Of a stretch of 64,000 nt of DNA, positions 16,090-25,718 are shown piece after piece (position 1 is the first letter of the stretch; every line of letters begins with the position of its first letter). A program made the position numbers and the translations under genes. This DNA comes from an uncultured Clostridia bacterium (GTDB taxonomy: Bacteria; Bacillota; Clostridia; Oscillospirales; Ruminococcaceae): contig CANQRG010000003.1 of NCBI GenBank assembly GCA_947626165.1, forward strand, positions 102,808 through 166,807, in the 5' to 3' direction. Under the pieces are notes generated by a model. It did not search any database. It saw nothing but the letters and a program-made list of their open reading frames with translations, and was not told the DNA's origin.

Positions 16090-16972
16090 GGTTTGATTTG
16101 AATATAACTCCCACCACTTTAGGTCCTGCATTTATTGTAATTGCTGCGCCTATTTGGTAAAAATCCTCAGGAGGATATCCTAACTCTTTCGTCATAGCCT
16201 CTGCCATTTCGTCTCTTACTGATTCGTCATTGCCGTAAACAATGCAGTAAGGCGTTTTCGGAATCATTTCCTTAACGGTAAGGCTCAATATTTTAGGTAC
16301 TATCGCCTTATCACCCCGAACCTTGCTCTCGGTGGTTATCTGGTTGTCCATAATTCTCATTATCGGGCGAAGTCCCATAACCTCTCCTGCAAAAGCGGCG
16401 GCGGAGGGAATTCTTCCCGATTTTCTTGCATACTTTAGGGTGTACGGCGCAAAGAAAATGATACAGTTGTCCACCCAGTCTTTAATATACGCTGCTATCT
16501 CGTCAGCAGACGAGCCTTTAAGAGCCTTTATTGCACCCTGAACTATCGGATAGCCGTAACCTCCCGTATAGCCTCTGCCGTCAATATTGTAAATATGGAA
16601 GTTATCCTTTGCCTGAGGGTTATCTTCAAAAAATTCTGACGCTGCCATAACAGCGTTATTATAGGTAGCCGAACCCTGTGAATTTATAGTTACGTTAATA
16701 ACATCAGTATAGCCCTCATCGTAATACTTTTTGAAAGCCTCTGCATATTCAAAAGCAGTTATCTGAGAGGTAACAGGAATACCGTCAAACTCATCGATCA
16801 TTTTATAAAACTTTTCGTTGTCGAAATCAACTCTGGAGGTATAGCTTTTGTCACCCATTGCAACCTTAAAAGGCATTACAAGTATATCCAGCTCCCTCTC
16901 GTTTTCAACCGATATATCAGACGCCGAATCGGTTATAAATTTGATTCTGTTCATAGATGCATTCTGCCCCAT
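16079..16972 (-). CDS. DegV-family fatty-acid-binding protein
   Basis: DegV (FakB-like) proteins bind a fatty acid and present it to a kinase or to lipid metabolism. The 297-residue protein has the N-terminal signature KFITDSASDI, the central SQITAFEYAEAF (TSQ-like motif) and the binding-pocket region KYARKSGRI. No fakA-like kinase lies next to it. The last codons (SNRQG and stop) fall inside a repeat hairpin. The ribosome-binding site AGGAG can pair with CTCCT just before the start in a short hairpin. Confidence 0.9.
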   Translation of the reverse strand: MGQNASMNRIKFITDSASDISVENERELDILVMPFKVAMGDKSYTSRVDFDNEKFYKMIDEFDGIPVTSQITAFEYAEAFKKYYDEGYTDVINVTINSQGSATYNNAVMAASEFFEDNPQAKDNFHIYNIDGRGYTGGYGYPIVQGAIKALKGSSADEIAAYIKDWVDNCIIFFAPYTLKYARKSGRIPSAAAFAGEVMGLRPIMRIMDNQITTESKVRGDKAIVPKILSLTVKEMIPKTPYCIVYGNDESVRDEMAEAMTKELGYPPEDFYQIGAAITINAGPKVVGVIFKSNRQG

Positions 16973-16974
16973 TT

Positions 16975-16988
16975 AGGAGCTTCCTCCT
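16975..16988 (-). promoter_or_regulatory. Hairpin that may mask the degV ribosome-binding site
   Basis: AGGAG-GAAG-CTCCT forms a 5-bp stem in which the Shine-Dalgarno sequence itself is one arm, 2 nt before the ATG. The stem is short, so the effect may be mild. Confidence 0.35.
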
Positions 16989-17015
16989 TATGAAAATTTA
17001 TAAAATCACAGTAAA

Positions 17016-17507
17016 TTACCAAGTATATTGAGTAAGTTTTCCCTCTGTTGTCAGGTCGGGAAAATCCCATTGTCTTAGTATCTCGTATGTTGCTATTGCA
17101 ACGGCATTTGAAAGATTTAGGCTTCTCAAATCAGACCGCATAGGAATTCTCACACAATGCTTTTCGTTTTCATACAGCAACCTTTCGGGAAGTCCCTTAT
17201 CCTCTCTGCCGAAAAGGATATAAACATTATCTTTATATTCAACGTCGCTGTAGACGTTTTTTCCCTTTGTAGTGAAGTAATAATACTCGCCGTTTGTCTT
17301 TTGAAAAAAATCATCTAAGCTGTCGTATTCGTAAATCTCCAGCTTATCCCAGTAGTCCAGACCTGCTCGCTTTAACGCCCTGTCTGTTATCGTAAAACCA
17401 TAAGGCTTTACAAGATGCAGAGCCGCTCCCGTTACCGCACAGGTTCTCGCAACATTACCTGTATTTTGAGGGATCTGAGGCTCTACCATTACTATATTTA
17501 ACTTCAT
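17016..17507 (-). CDS. trmL: tRNA (cytidine/uridine-34-2'-O)-methyltransferase
   Basis: This SPOUT-class (trefoil knot) enzyme methylates the wobble ribose of tRNA-Leu. It begins MKLNIVMVEPQIPQNTGNVA, with the substrate/dimer motif PQNTGN. It ends with the knot motifs FGREDKGLPE and IPMRSDLRSLNLSNAVAIA. I start it at ATG 17507, which has AAGGAAAG about 10 nt upstream; a longer open frame would overlap pyrF with unrelated sequence. The resulting length (163 aa) is normal. It lies 17 bp after pyrF and is probably cotranscribed. Confidence 0.92.
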   Translation of the reverse strand: MKLNIVMVEPQIPQNTGNVARTCAVTGAALHLVKPYGFTITDRALKRAGLDYWDKLEIYEYDSLDDFFQKTNGEYYYFTTKGKNVYSDVEYKDNVYILFGREDKGLPERLLYENEKHCVRIPMRSDLRSLNLSNAVAIATYEILRQWDFPDLTTEGKLTQYTW

Positions 17508-17524
17508 TATGTCTTTCCTTTTTC

Positions 17525-18457
17525 TTAAAGAGCTATTCTCGGAAGATATGAAATTATATCCTCTTTCATTCTTATGCACTCTCTCCTTGCGGCGCCTGCA
17601 TAATCCTTTTCGTCGCATTCCTCTTTCTGATAAGCGCACATAACCGCTCTCGAAGAATTTACAACAGCACCCAGTCCGTTAGCGTCAAAGCCGTGTGAAA
17701 CTCCCTCTGCTCCGCCGCCCTGAGCGCCGTAACCGGGAACTAAGAAAAAGGTGTTAGGCAATGCACTTCGCATTTCAGCAAGCTGTTCGGGGTAAGTTGC
17801 TCCCACAACAGCACCCACAGAAGAATATCCGTGTTTGCCCATATTGTCTTTACCCCACTCTTCGCACATTTTTCCCATTTCCGCATATATGGTATTTCCG
17901 TCTTTAAGCTCCTTATCCTGAAGCTCTCCGCTTGATTTATTTGAAGTTTTAACAAGAACAAAAATACCCTTATCTCTCTTTACGCATTCGCTCAAAAGCG
18001 GAGAAATACCGTCTGTTCCCAGATATCCGTTTACAGTAAGAGCGTCCGCTCCGAATGGCTCAAAAGCCTCGCCGTCGACGTAAACTTCTCCTAAATGAGC
18101 AAGCGCATATGCCTGCATTGTTGCGCCGATGTCATTTCTTTTACCATCGGTTATAACAAACATACCCTTGTTCTTAGCATATTGTATAGTCTTATAAAGA
18201 GTTTTAACACCCTCCCAGCCGTACATTTCATAATAAGCCGCCTGAGGTTTTATTGCAGGTACTATATCGCATATTTCGTCAATAATTCCCTTGTTAAAGG
18301 CTAAAACAGCCTTTGCGGCTCCTTTTAAATTTTTGCCGTACTTTTTAAAAGCCTTTTTCTTTAAGTAGTCGGGAACATAATCAAGCTTCGGATCAAGTCC
18401 CACAACAGTCGGGTTTTGCGTCTTTACGATTTTTTCAATAAGTCTGTCAAATGACAT
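17525..18457 (-). CDS. pyrF: Orotidine 5'-phosphate decarboxylase (subfamily 2)
   Basis: This enzyme makes UMP in the last step of de novo pyrimidine synthesis. At 310 residues it belongs to the longer subfamily 2. The catalytic Lys-Asp motif DGKRNDIGATM is clear, and FLVPGYGAQGG marks the C-terminal phosphate loop. It lies between pyrC and trmL on the minus strand. Other pyr genes (pyrB, pyrD, pyrE) are not in the window. Confidence 0.95.
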   Translation of the reverse strand: MSFDRLIEKIVKTQNPTVVGLDPKLDYVPDYLKKKAFKKYGKNLKGAAKAVLAFNKGIIDEICDIVPAIKPQAAYYEMYGWEGVKTLYKTIQYAKNKGMFVITDGKRNDIGATMQAYALAHLGEVYVDGEAFEPFGADALTVNGYLGTDGISPLLSECVKRDKGIFVLVKTSNKSSGELQDKELKDGNTIYAEMGKMCEEWGKDNMGKHGYSSVGAVVGATYPEQLAEMRSALPNTFFLVPGYGAQGGGAEGVSHGFDANGLGAVVNSSRAVMCAYQKEECDEKDYAGAARRECIRMKEDIISYLPRIAL

Positions 18458-18500
18458 AATACATCAATGCTCCTATAAAGAACATTTCCTCCCTCCGATG

Positions 18501-19772
18501 TTATTTATATTCAAAAACAACTTCGCCTTTTGAAATTGTATATAAAACCTTTCCCTTTAGATTTTCGCCCTTAAAAACACTGTTCTTTGATTTTGAATGA
18601 AGTTTATCTTTTTCAACAATCCATTCCAAATCGGGGTCGAATACCGTAATATCAGCGACGCTCCCCTTAGTCAAAGAAACAGGCTCAAGCCCTAAAATCT
18701 TTCTCGGGTTTACGCTCATAAGCTCATTAATTTTATAAAGCGGTAAAAGACTCGTATGGTAAAGCTGAGTAAGCGTTGCCGCAAGAGAAGTCTCTAAACC
18801 TACTACACCGTTTGGCGCAGTATAGAAGTCAGTCTTATCCTCCTCGCTGTGCGGAGCGTGGTCTGTAATAATACAGTCGATAGTTCCGTCACAGACAGCT
18901 CTTTCAACAGCCTTTCTGTCCTCCTCAGTTCTAAGCGGAGGACTCATACGGTAATCAGCGTCTTTTGAGTAGAGCTTTTCATCGGTAAAAGTGAAATAGT
19001 GGGGCGCTGTCTCGCAGGTTACCTTTACACCGTCAGTCTTTGCCGCACGAATAATATTGCAAGAGCCAACTGTCGACACATGAGCGATATGAATGTGAGC
19101 GTCCATACTCATAGCAAGAGCGATCTCCCTCGCAGTTATATAGTCCTCGCTCGCTCTGTCCATTCCCTTAACGCCGAGAGCTTTGGATACCTCTCCCTTA
19201 TTAATTATACCGCCGTTTATAATGTTTAAATCCTCGCAGTGGGATATAATAGTTACTCCTGCTTTCTTTGCCTGTTCTATAGCTTTACGCATAAGCTCAG
19301 CATTCTCAACAGGGCGTCCGTCGTCAGAAAATGCAACAGCCCCAGCACGTTTTAACTCACTGAAATCGGTAAGCTCTTTGCCTTTCATACCCTTGCTTAC
19401 GCAGGCTATAGGCAGAACATCTATCCCCGTTAAAACTGCTTTTTCCTTTACATAATTTACGACATCAACAGAATCGACAGGCGGAACAGTATTAGGCATA
19501 CACGCAACGCCTGTAAAGCCTCCTGCTTTAGCAGCGGCGGCACCTGTTATTATATCCTCTTTATAGGTAAGTCCCGGGTCACGGAAATGAACGTGCATAT
19601 CAAACAGACCTGAAAAAGCAACTAACTTTCCCTTGCCGTCTATTATCCTGTCGGCTTTAAAATCAAGAGCAGAGCCGACATCTCTTATTATACCGTTTTC
19701 AACAGCAATATCCACCGTTTCTTCCGTACTATCCTTGCGTGCGGTAACAACTTGTTTAAGCAATAGTTTCAA
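18501..19772 (-). CDS. pyrC: Dihydroorotase (class I)
   Basis: This zinc amidohydrolase closes carbamoyl-aspartate to dihydroorotate. The N-terminal metal motif DMHVHFRDPG, the later SHCED and IAHVST segments, and DCIITDHAPHSEEDK with the catalytic Asp mark a class I enzyme; 423 residues is the usual size. The start is a TTG at 19772, with GAGGG 6 nt upstream. It follows a small lipoprotein gene by 19 bp. Confidence 0.95.
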   Translation of the reverse strand: MKLLLKQVVTARKDSTEETVDIAVENGIIRDVGSALDFKADRIIDGKGKLVAFSGLFDMHVHFRDPGLTYKEDIITGAAAAKAGGFTGVACMPNTVPPVDSVDVVNYVKEKAVLTGIDVLPIACVSKGMKGKELTDFSELKRAGAVAFSDDGRPVENAELMRKAIEQAKKAGVTIISHCEDLNIINGGIINKGEVSKALGVKGMDRASEDYITAREIALAMSMDAHIHIAHVSTVGSCNIIRAAKTDGVKVTCETAPHYFTFTDEKLYSKDADYRMSPPLRTEEDRKAVERAVCDGTIDCIITDHAPHSEEDKTDFYTAPNGVVGLETSLAATLTQLYHTSLLPLYKINELMSVNPRKILGLEPVSLTKGSVADITVFDPDLEWIVEKDKLHSKSKNSVFKGENLKGKVLYTISKGEVVFEYK

Positions 19773-19791
19773 TGGTGTCCCTCACTTAATT

Positions 19792-20241
19792 TTATTGATC
19801 TTTATTCTTGTTGATTTCCTTTAACACAAGCTCATAAGCTGTTTTTTTCTTAGATGTATTTCCCGATTTATCAAGCGCTGTCACCAAATCTACAACATCA
19901 AGAGATGTATTAACACCCGAATCGGTTATATACTTCAAAATCGACTCCATATTGACATACTTGGAATCTGTATTCATTTGATCCCAGTCTTTCATTGTAA
20001 TCTGCAAATATGAAGCCTCCTCAGCCGTATTACTGCTTGATGAAGTTTGCGTCTGAGATTCTTCCGATATATCAGTCGGCGCAGGCTCGCCTAATTGTAC
20101 TGTACCAGTTTCATCAGGCATTGATGATGTAGTAGTAGTAGTCATAGGTTCCTGAACCGAACTGCTCTCCACCTCGTCACAAGCACACAAAACACCGGCA
20201 CATAATGCAAGCGCCAAAACTCCGCAAATAATCTTTTTCAT
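19792..20241 (-). CDS. Putative lipoprotein (149 aa)
   Basis: This is a predicted secreted lipoprotein. The ATG at 20241 follows AAAGGTGG and gives MKKIICGVLALALCAGVLCA with a lipobox LCAC. A Ser/Thr-rich linker follows (TTTTTSS and SSSSNTAEE), then a compact C-terminal domain of about 60 residues (LDVVDLVTALDKSGNTSKKK) with no family I recognise. It lies directly upstream of pyrC, but a role in pyrimidine synthesis is unlikely. Confidence 0.75.
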   Translation of the reverse strand: MKKIICGVLALALCAGVLCACDEVESSSVQEPMTTTTTSSMPDETGTVQLGEPAPTDISEESQTQTSSSSNTAEEASYLQITMKDWDQMNTDSKYVNMESILKYITDSGVNTSLDVVDLVTALDKSGNTSKKKTAYELVLKEINKNKDQ

Positions 20242-20421
20242 AATGTATCCACCTTTCAATTTATGAAACACTCCATAAAGAGCATTTCTTATTCTATATT
20301 AATAACAGCTTTAAAGCTCTTTAAGTAAAGTGTCATAAATCTTACAGTATAAATCATAATATTAAATTCTGAAATTTAAAGTCTGTTGGTTTTATTTTGC
20401 GTATTACGTTGTAAAGTATAA

Positions 20422-22089
20422 TTATTTTTTGATCTCCAAAATTGCTCCTCTGTTTCCCGAAGTAACTAAAGAAGCATATCTTGCCAGATAACCTGTAGTA
20501 ATCTTCGGCTCTCTCGGTTTCCACTGAGCCTTTCTGCTTTGCATTTCTTCATCGCTTACCTCAACATTTATCTTATTAGCAGGGATATCAATAGAAATCA
20601 TATCTCCTTCTTTAACAAGCGCAATAGGTCCGCCTACTGCGGCTTCAGGAGAAACGTGTCCGATTGCGGCGCCCCTTGTAGCTCCTGAGAATCTGCCGTC
20701 AGTGATAAGCGCAACGCTCTCGCCCAGTCCCATTCCCATAATAGCAGATGTAGGATTGAGCATCTCTCTCATTCCCGGTCCGCCCTTTGGACCTTCATAT
20801 CGGATAACAACAACGTCACCCGGATTTATCTTTCCGCCCAGAATTGCGTTCATTGCGTCCTCCTCACAGTCAAACACCCTTGCAGGACCTGAATGTGAAA
20901 GCATTTCAGGCGCAACTGCCGAACGCTTTACAACACAGCTGGCAGGGGCTAAATTTCCTCTCAAAACAGCAATTCCGCCCGTTTTTGAATAAGGGTCATC
21001 AATATCCCTGATAACGTTGGTGTTCTTATTTTTGCAGTCTTTAATATTCTCTCCCACTGTCTTTCCTGTGCAGGTAATGCAGTCGGTGTTAAGAAGGTTT
21101 TTCTTTGAAAGCTCGTTCATAAGCGCATATACTCCGCCCGCTTCGTTAAGCTGCTCCATATAAGTATTTCCGGCAGGCGCAAGGTGACAGAGGTTAGGCG
21201 TTCTGTCGCTTATTTCATTTGCTATATCTAAATTTAACTCTATTCCGCACTCGTGCGCAATGGCCGGAAGGTGAAGCATTGAGTTTGTTGAACAGCCCAA
21301 AGCCATATCACAGGCAAGAGCATTCATAAATGCCTTTTCAGTCATTATATCTCTAGGCTTTATATCCTTTTTCAAAAGCTCCATAATCTGCATTCCCGCG
21401 TGCTTTGCAAGCTCTATTCTCTCTGAATATACAGCAGGGATAGTTCCGTTGCCCTTAAGTCCCATTCCGAGAACCTCTGTAAGACAGTTCATCGAGTTTG
21501 CCGTATACATTCCCGAACAAGAACCGCAGGTTGGACAGCCGTGTTTTTCATATTCGTCAAGTTTTTCAGCGCCTATCTTGCCTGCGTTATATTCTCCGAC
21601 TGCTTCAGAAATGCTTGAAAAACTGGTCATCTTTCCGTCAACGTGTCCTGCGAGCATTGGACCTCCCGAAACAAATATCGTAGGTATATTTACCCTTGCC
21701 GCCGCCATTAAAAGTCCAGGTACGTTTTTGTCACAGTTTGGAACCATAACAAGCGCGTCAAATGCGTGGGCAATCGCCATAGCTTCGGTCGAGTCTGCAA
21801 TAAGGTCACGGGTAACAAGGCTGTACTTCATTCCCTGATGTCCCATAGCGATTCCGTCGCAAACGGCGATTGCAGGGAAAACAATAGGAGTTCCTCCTGC
21901 CATTGCGACCCCAAGCTTTACGGCGTCTACTATTTTATCAATATTCATATGACCCGGCACTATCTCGTTATACGACGATACAATGCCAACCAACGGTCTG
22001 GAAATCTCCTCTTTTGTCAGTCCCAATGCGTGATATAACGCACGGTGCGGAGCGTTATTTGCTCCTTCTTTTATGTTGTTGCTTATCAT
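20422..22089 (-). CDS. ilvD: Dihydroxy-acid dehydratase
   Basis: This iron-sulfur enzyme dehydrates dihydroxy acids in valine, leucine and isoleucine synthesis. The 555-residue protein has cluster-ligand Cys residues in [11 protein letters not shown] and [16 protein letters not shown], and the C-terminal signature [26 protein letters not shown] precedes the ATG at 22089. The first 35 nt overlap the end of aroK, so translation of the two is likely coupled. It ends an operon of aromatic and branched-chain genes, while leuBCD lie on the other strand about 4 kb away. Confidence 0.96.
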   Translation of the reverse strand: MISNNIKEGANNAPHRALYHALGLTKEEISRPLVGIVSSYNEIVPGHMNIDKIVDAVKLGVAMAGGTPIVFPAIAVCDGIAMGHQGMKYSLVTRDLIADSTEAMAIAHAFDALVMVPNCDKNVPGLLMAAARVNIPTIFVSGGPMLAGHVDGKMTSFSSISEAVGEYNAGKIGAEKLDEYEKHGCPTCGSCSGMYTANSMNCLTEVLGMGLKGNGTIPAVYSERIELAKHAGMQIMELLKKDIKPRDIMTEKAFMNALACDMALGCSTNSMLHLPAIAHECGIELNLDIANEISDRTPNLCHLAPAGNTYMEQLNEAGGVYALMNELSKKNLLNTDCITCTGKTVGENIKDCKNKNTNVIRDIDDPYSKTGGIAVLRGNLAPASCVVKRSAVAPEMLSHSGPARVFDCEEDAMNAILGGKINPGDVVVIRYEGPKGGPGMREMLNPTSAIMGMGLGESVALITDGRFSGATRGAAIGHVSPEAAVGGPIALVKEGDMISIDIPANKINVEVSDEEMQSRKAQWKPREPKITTGYLARYASLVTSGNRGAILEIKK

Positions 22090-22609
22090 ACTTCTTTTTC
22101 TCCTTATAATTGAATTTATTAATTTCTTTTATAATGCTCTTTACAACCGTGTAAACAGGAACTCCGCCGTTAACGGTAATTACACTGTTTTTTATGTAAA
22201 GCCTTTTTCTTTTATCATATAGCTTTTTTAATTCCTCCCTTTTGGAATTATAAGCCAACGGTCTGTTTTTATCTCCCTTTATACGATTATAGCATACTGA
22301 AAACTTTGTATCAATAAAAACAGGTATTCCAAACTTCTTGGCGGCACTTCCGTTCTCCTCGCGCAAAAGCGCTCCGCCGCCTGTGGCTATCACACCTTTT
22401 TCATTCCCTAACTTCTTTATCGTTTCTGTTTCCAGATTTCTGAAATACTCTTCGCCTTCAGCTTCAAATATTTCGCTTATGCTTCTGCCCTCTTGTTTTT
22501 CGATATAGTCGTCCATATCAATAAAACTGCACTTTAAAGCGCAAGCTAGCCTTTTTCCCACAGTTGATTTTCCGCAGCCCATAAATCCGCAGAGAAATAT
22601 TGGTTTCAT
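22055..22609 (-). CDS. aroK: Shikimate kinase
   Basis: This enzyme phosphorylates shikimate in the pathway to chorismate. The P-loop is [15 protein letters not shown] at the N-terminus, with DMDDYIE and the shikimate-binding GGGALL after it, and the lid Arg in KNRPLAY. The protein is 184 residues; the last 20 or so are a Lys-rich tail encoded partly within the ilvD overlap. It lies 57 bp after aroE. Confidence 0.93.
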   Translation of the reverse strand: MKPIFLCGFMGCGKSTVGKRLACALKCSFIDMDDYIEKQEGRSISEIFEAEGEEYFRNLETETIKKLGNEKGVIATGGGALLREENGSAAKKFGIPVFIDTKFSVCYNRIKGDKNRPLAYNSKREELKKLYDKRKRLYIKNSVITVNGGVPVYTVVKSIIKEINKFNYKEKKKYDKQQHKRRSK

Positions 22610-22666
22610 AATCTTTAAATACGCTCCTATAACGGAGTATTACCTCCTGACATTTTCATAGTAAAA

Positions 22667-23515
22667 CTACTTAAAATCTCTCTTTACAATTTCATTCATC
22701 TCATCTATTATGCCGTTCACTTCATCAACAGTATACTCGTCTCCGTCCCATATCTTATGAGCAGATACCGCCTGCCACACCAGCATTGCCATTCCACCGA
22801 CAGCTTTTTTGCCCATTTCCTTTGCCTTTTTTAAAAGCAATGTCTCTTTCGGATTGTATATAATATCAAAAACTGCGTCACATTTTTCAATTACTTCATC
22901 TGATACAGGACAAGCGTCAACCTTTGGATACATACCCACAGGGCAGGCGTTGACAAGCAAATCATACTGCTTTTTTGTATCAATTTGAGTATTCAAAACT
23001 ATATTTATTTCAGCTTCAGACTTAATAGCCTTTATCTCCTTTTCAACCTGAAGTGCAAGCGGCATATCAGATTCCAATACGGCAATATTCAAATTAGCCC
23101 CTGCCAGCGCCGACTCAATAGCTATCATTCTTCCTGCTCCGCCGCAGCCGATAAGCAAGACCTCTCCCGATAGCTTTGCGCCCATAGAACGCACCGTCTC
23201 TAAAAAGCCGTCGCAGTCGGTGTTGTAGCCTGTTGTTATGCCGTTTTTATTGTCAACGCAGTTTACCGAATTATATCTCTTTGCCGACTCGTCTAGCCTG
23301 TCAATTTGATCTATGATCGCTACCTTGTGAGGTATTGTTATATTGTAGCCAGCCATAGAATTAAGCTCGTCTGCGCTTGACTTTAAATCCTGCGGACTTA
23401 TCTCTTTTATCTCATACTCAAACTCACGGTTTCTAAGCTCAAAAAGCCTTTTGTGAATTGGCGGAGACATTGTATGCTTTAATGTCTCTCCTAAAATACA
23501 GTATTTGCGTTCCAT
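22667..23515 (-). CDS. aroE: Shikimate dehydrogenase
   Basis: This NADP-dependent enzyme reduces 3-dehydroshikimate. The N-terminal substrate domain has GETLKHTMSPPIHKRLF and the catalytic Lys in YNITIPHKVAI. The nucleotide-binding motif LLIGCGGAGRM is present; it replaces the usual GAGGAA-type loop with GCGGAG. At 282 residues it has the normal length. It is followed by aroK in the same operon. Confidence 0.94.
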   Translation of the reverse strand: MERKYCILGETLKHTMSPPIHKRLFELRNREFEYEIKEISPQDLKSSADELNSMAGYNITIPHKVAIIDQIDRLDESAKRYNSVNCVDNKNGITTGYNTDCDGFLETVRSMGAKLSGEVLLIGCGGAGRMIAIESALAGANLNIAVLESDMPLALQVEKEIKAIKSEAEINIVLNTQIDTKKQYDLLVNACPVGMYPKVDACPVSDEVIEKCDAVFDIIYNPKETLLLKKAKEMGKKAVGGMAMLVWQAVSAHKIWDGDEYTVDEVNGIIDEMNEIVKRDFK

Positions 23516-23543
23516 TTCTATGTATTAGTCCTTTCGTATGTAA

Positions 23544-24026
23544 TCACAGTTTAATCTCGACAGTTCTTGAAGTAGGAGAATACTCTTTATACCTAACCCC
23601 TGCCATATCAAACATTCGTTTAGATGCTATCACTTCATCAGAATCACAATATTTATCCTCCATATAGATGACCTCTTTTATTCCACTTTGAATAATGGCC
23701 TTTGCACATTCGTTGCACGGGAAAAGCGACACATATATCCTTGAATTCTTAACCGAACCTGTAGAACTATTTAAAATCGCATTCAACTCTGCGTGGCACA
23801 CAAACGGGTACTTCGTATCAAGAGCACTCTCGCCCTCTCTTGCCCAAGGCATTTCATCATCATTACAGCCTGTAGGCATTCCGTTATAGCCTACCGAAAG
23901 TATCTTGTTTTCATTCGACACTATACACGCTCCCACCTGTGTGTTTGAATCCTTTGAGCGCTGCGCAGAAAATAAGGCTATACCCATAAAATACTCGTCC
24001 CACGAAATATAATCGGTTCTTTTCAT
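23544..24026 (-). CDS. comEB: dCMP deaminase (ComEB family)
   Basis: This zinc deaminase converts dCMP to dUMP for thymidylate synthesis. The catalytic HAE is in CHAELNAI and the zinc Cys pair is in [12 protein letters not shown]; an N-terminal TQVGACIV segment is also typical. It is 160 residues. Its ribosome-binding site (GGAG) overlaps the end of the preceding 46-aa ORF, so the two are probably coupled. It is unrelated in function to the aro genes that follow. Confidence 0.92.
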   Translation of the reverse strand: MKRTDYISWDEYFMGIALFSAQRSKDSNTQVGACIVSNENKILSVGYNGMPTGCNDDEMPWAREGESALDTKYPFVCHAELNAILNSSTGSVKNSRIYVSLFPCNECAKAIIQSGIKEVIYMEDKYCDSDEVIASKRMFDMAGVRYKEYSPTSRTVEIKL

Positions 24027-24032
24027 ATTCTT

Positions 24033-24173
24033 TCACTCCTGTTGCGGCTTTAACTTTTCACAGTCTGAATCTTCATCATCTGAGGTTTCTTCTATCTCAA
24101 GACCAAGCTCTTCAAAAAGCCTGTCGAATTCAGCTTCCGATTCTATTTTATCTTTGGTATTAAAAAGTCCCAT
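24033..24173 (-). CDS. Small acidic uncharacterised protein (46 aa)
   Basis: This short gene lies between glcK and comEB. It begins MGLFNTKDKIESEAEFDRLF and continues as an acidic helix (EELGLEIEETSDDEDSD). GAGGAG lies 11 nt before the ATG. Its end (CAGGAGTGA) supplies the ribosome-binding site of comEB 7 bp later. The tight packing in the operon supports it being real. No family is recognised. Confidence 0.65.
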   Translation of the reverse strand: MGLFNTKDKIESEAEFDRLFEELGLEIEETSDDEDSDCEKLKPQQE

Positions 24174-24188
24174 AACAGCCTTGCTCCT

Positions 24189-25154
24189 CTATCTATTATT
24201 TTTCTTTGCGATCCCCAAGAAAGCCGCACCTATTAAACCTGCGTTATTTCCCAGCTTCGCTATAACTATCTCGGTGTTTTTTGCTGAGTTTCTTGTGTAA
24301 ACTTCCCTCTCTACAATCTCTTTCATAGGCACAAGCAAAGGGTCTCCTTCGTTGCAGACGCCGCCGCCGATACAAAGTATATCAGGCTGAAAAATGTTGA
24401 TTGTATTTGTAATTCCTGCCGCAAGGTACTTTATATATTTATCAACGACCTCTTTTGCAGTCTTATCGCCCTTTCTCATAGCCTCAAACGCAAGCCTTGC
24501 GCTTACCTTTCCGTACTCCTCAGCCATCTTGTGCATTATGCTGTCGGTGTTTCTGTCCATAGCCTCTTTGGTCATTCTAACAAGACCCGTCGCAGACGAG
24601 AAAACCTCGAAACAACCCTTTCTTCCGCAGGTACACTGAGGTCCGTCTACATCTATGACCATATGACCTATTTCTGCTCCTGCATAGTTAAAACCCGAAT
24701 ATATCTTTCCGTCAATAATTATTCCTCCGCCGACGCCCGTTCCAAGAGTTATGCATACTGCGTCTCTAGCGCCTTTTGCAGCACCTGCAATATACTCGCC
24801 GTATGCTGCGGCGTTAGCGTCGTTTTCTATATATACAGGCAGATTCAACTTCTGCCTGAACATCTTCTCCATCTCAATATTTTCAAAACCCAGATTGCAC
24901 GAATACTCTATTACTCCGCTGTCTGAGTTAGCAATTCCCGGAGTTCCTATTCCAACGCTTTCAATATCGTCAATCTCAAGACCTGCTGACTCTATTGCTC
25001 CTTTGGTTACAGATACCATATCGTCGCATATCTCCCTCGCAGGACGAGGCAGGTTGGTCTTTGTCTTAGCCTTAGATACTATTTCAAAGCCCTCATTTAT
25101 TACACCGGCGGCTATATTTGTTCCGCCGAGGTCTATTCCCACATAATACTTCAT
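24189..25154 (-). CDS. glcK: ROK-family glucokinase
   Basis: This enzyme phosphorylates glucose with ATP in the cytoplasm. The N-terminal phosphate motif is GIDLGGTNIAAGVI; the catalytic region is ENDANAAAYGE; the ROK zinc motif CTCGRKGCFEVFSS is intact; and the C-terminal GGGVCNEGD follows. It is 321 residues. It is the first gene of the operon and is driven by the promoter at 25201-25229. Confidence 0.94.
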   Translation of the reverse strand: MKYYVGIDLGGTNIAAGVINEGFEIVSKAKTKTNLPRPAREICDDMVSVTKGAIESAGLEIDDIESVGIGTPGIANSDSGVIEYSCNLGFENIEMEKMFRQKLNLPVYIENDANAAAYGEYIAGAAKGARDAVCITLGTGVGGGIIIDGKIYSGFNYAGAEIGHMVIDVDGPQCTCGRKGCFEVFSSATGLVRMTKEAMDRNTDSIMHKMAEEYGKVSARLAFEAMRKGDKTAKEVVDKYIKYLAAGITNTINIFQPDILCIGGGVCNEGDPLLVPMKEIVEREVYTRNSAKNTEIVIAKLGNNAGLIGAAFLGIAKKNNR

Positions 25155-25200
25155 CTATTTAAGTCTCCCGAATATCTATAATCATACTTATACATAGTGT

Positions 25201-25229
25201 ATAATATCATATTATGCCATTAAAGTCAA
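25201..25229 (-). promoter_or_regulatory. Sigma-A promoter of the glcK-comEB-aro-ilvD operon
   Basis: TTGACT (25229-25224), a 17-bp spacer and TATTAT (25206-25201) lie on the minus strand about 45 bp before the glcK start. Confidence 0.75.
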
Positions 25230-25252
25230 ATTCAATACGGTTTGATTGTCTT

Positions 25253-25588
25253 TCATCTTTTCGGTATGTAAACTGTCAGTTTTTTATTATTCTGTATGCA
25301 AAAATCTATGACATACTTTGTACCGTGTGATTTTCCGTCCCAAAAAGCAATTACTTTATCGCTGTAGTCCACAATCAGATTATTGCGTATAAGCGGTGCT
25401 TTTTTACCGTATTTTTTATACTCAGGCAAAAATTCCGTAAGTATCAGCTTGTTGTGATATGCGTATTCCCTTGCACAGGTGTCAACTCCCTTTGCCCCTC
25501 CTGATACGATTTCTGTTGTATTTTCCGGCAGATACCTTTTTAAATTCTTTACCCTTATACTTCTTGAGCCTATTACTGCAACTTTCAT
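25253..25588 (-). CDS. SLOG-fold protein (DUF2493/YspA-like)
   Basis: This 111-residue Rossmann-like protein of the SLOG superfamily probably binds a nucleotide or a nucleotide-derived ligand. The signatures are VIGSRSI at the N-terminus, SGGAKGVDTCAREYA and the C-terminal DKVIAFWDGKSHGTKYVID. AGGAG lies 8 nt before the ATG chosen; a GTG 18 nt further upstream is unlikely. SLOG proteins occur in nucleotide-signalling and some defence settings, but no effector lies beside this one. Confidence 0.85.
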   Translation of the reverse strand: MKVAVIGSRSIRVKNLKRYLPENTTEIVSGGAKGVDTCAREYAYHNKLILTEFLPEYKKYGKKAPLIRNNLIVDYSDKVIAFWDGKSHGTKYVIDFCIQNNKKLTVYIPKR

Positions 25589-25623
25589 TTTAAAGTCTCC
25601 TAACACTAAAAATTATATGCAAG

Positions 25624-25663
25624 CTATGCATAGACTATAATAGTATCACACATAGCCTATAAT
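25624..25663. promoter_or_regulatory. Direct repeats with -10 boxes in the divergent SLOG/HTH region
   Basis: CATAGACTATAAT (25629-25641) and CATAGCCTATAAT (25651-25663) differ at one base and are spaced 22 bp apart. The first overlaps a 10-bp palindrome, CTATGCATAG. They lie between divergent genes and probably form an operator with promoter elements for the HTH regulator. Confidence 0.5.
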
Positions 25664-25718
25664 TGCAAATTTTTTTGTATATCATAATTAATAATAAATA
25701 ATGAATGGAGTATTAATT

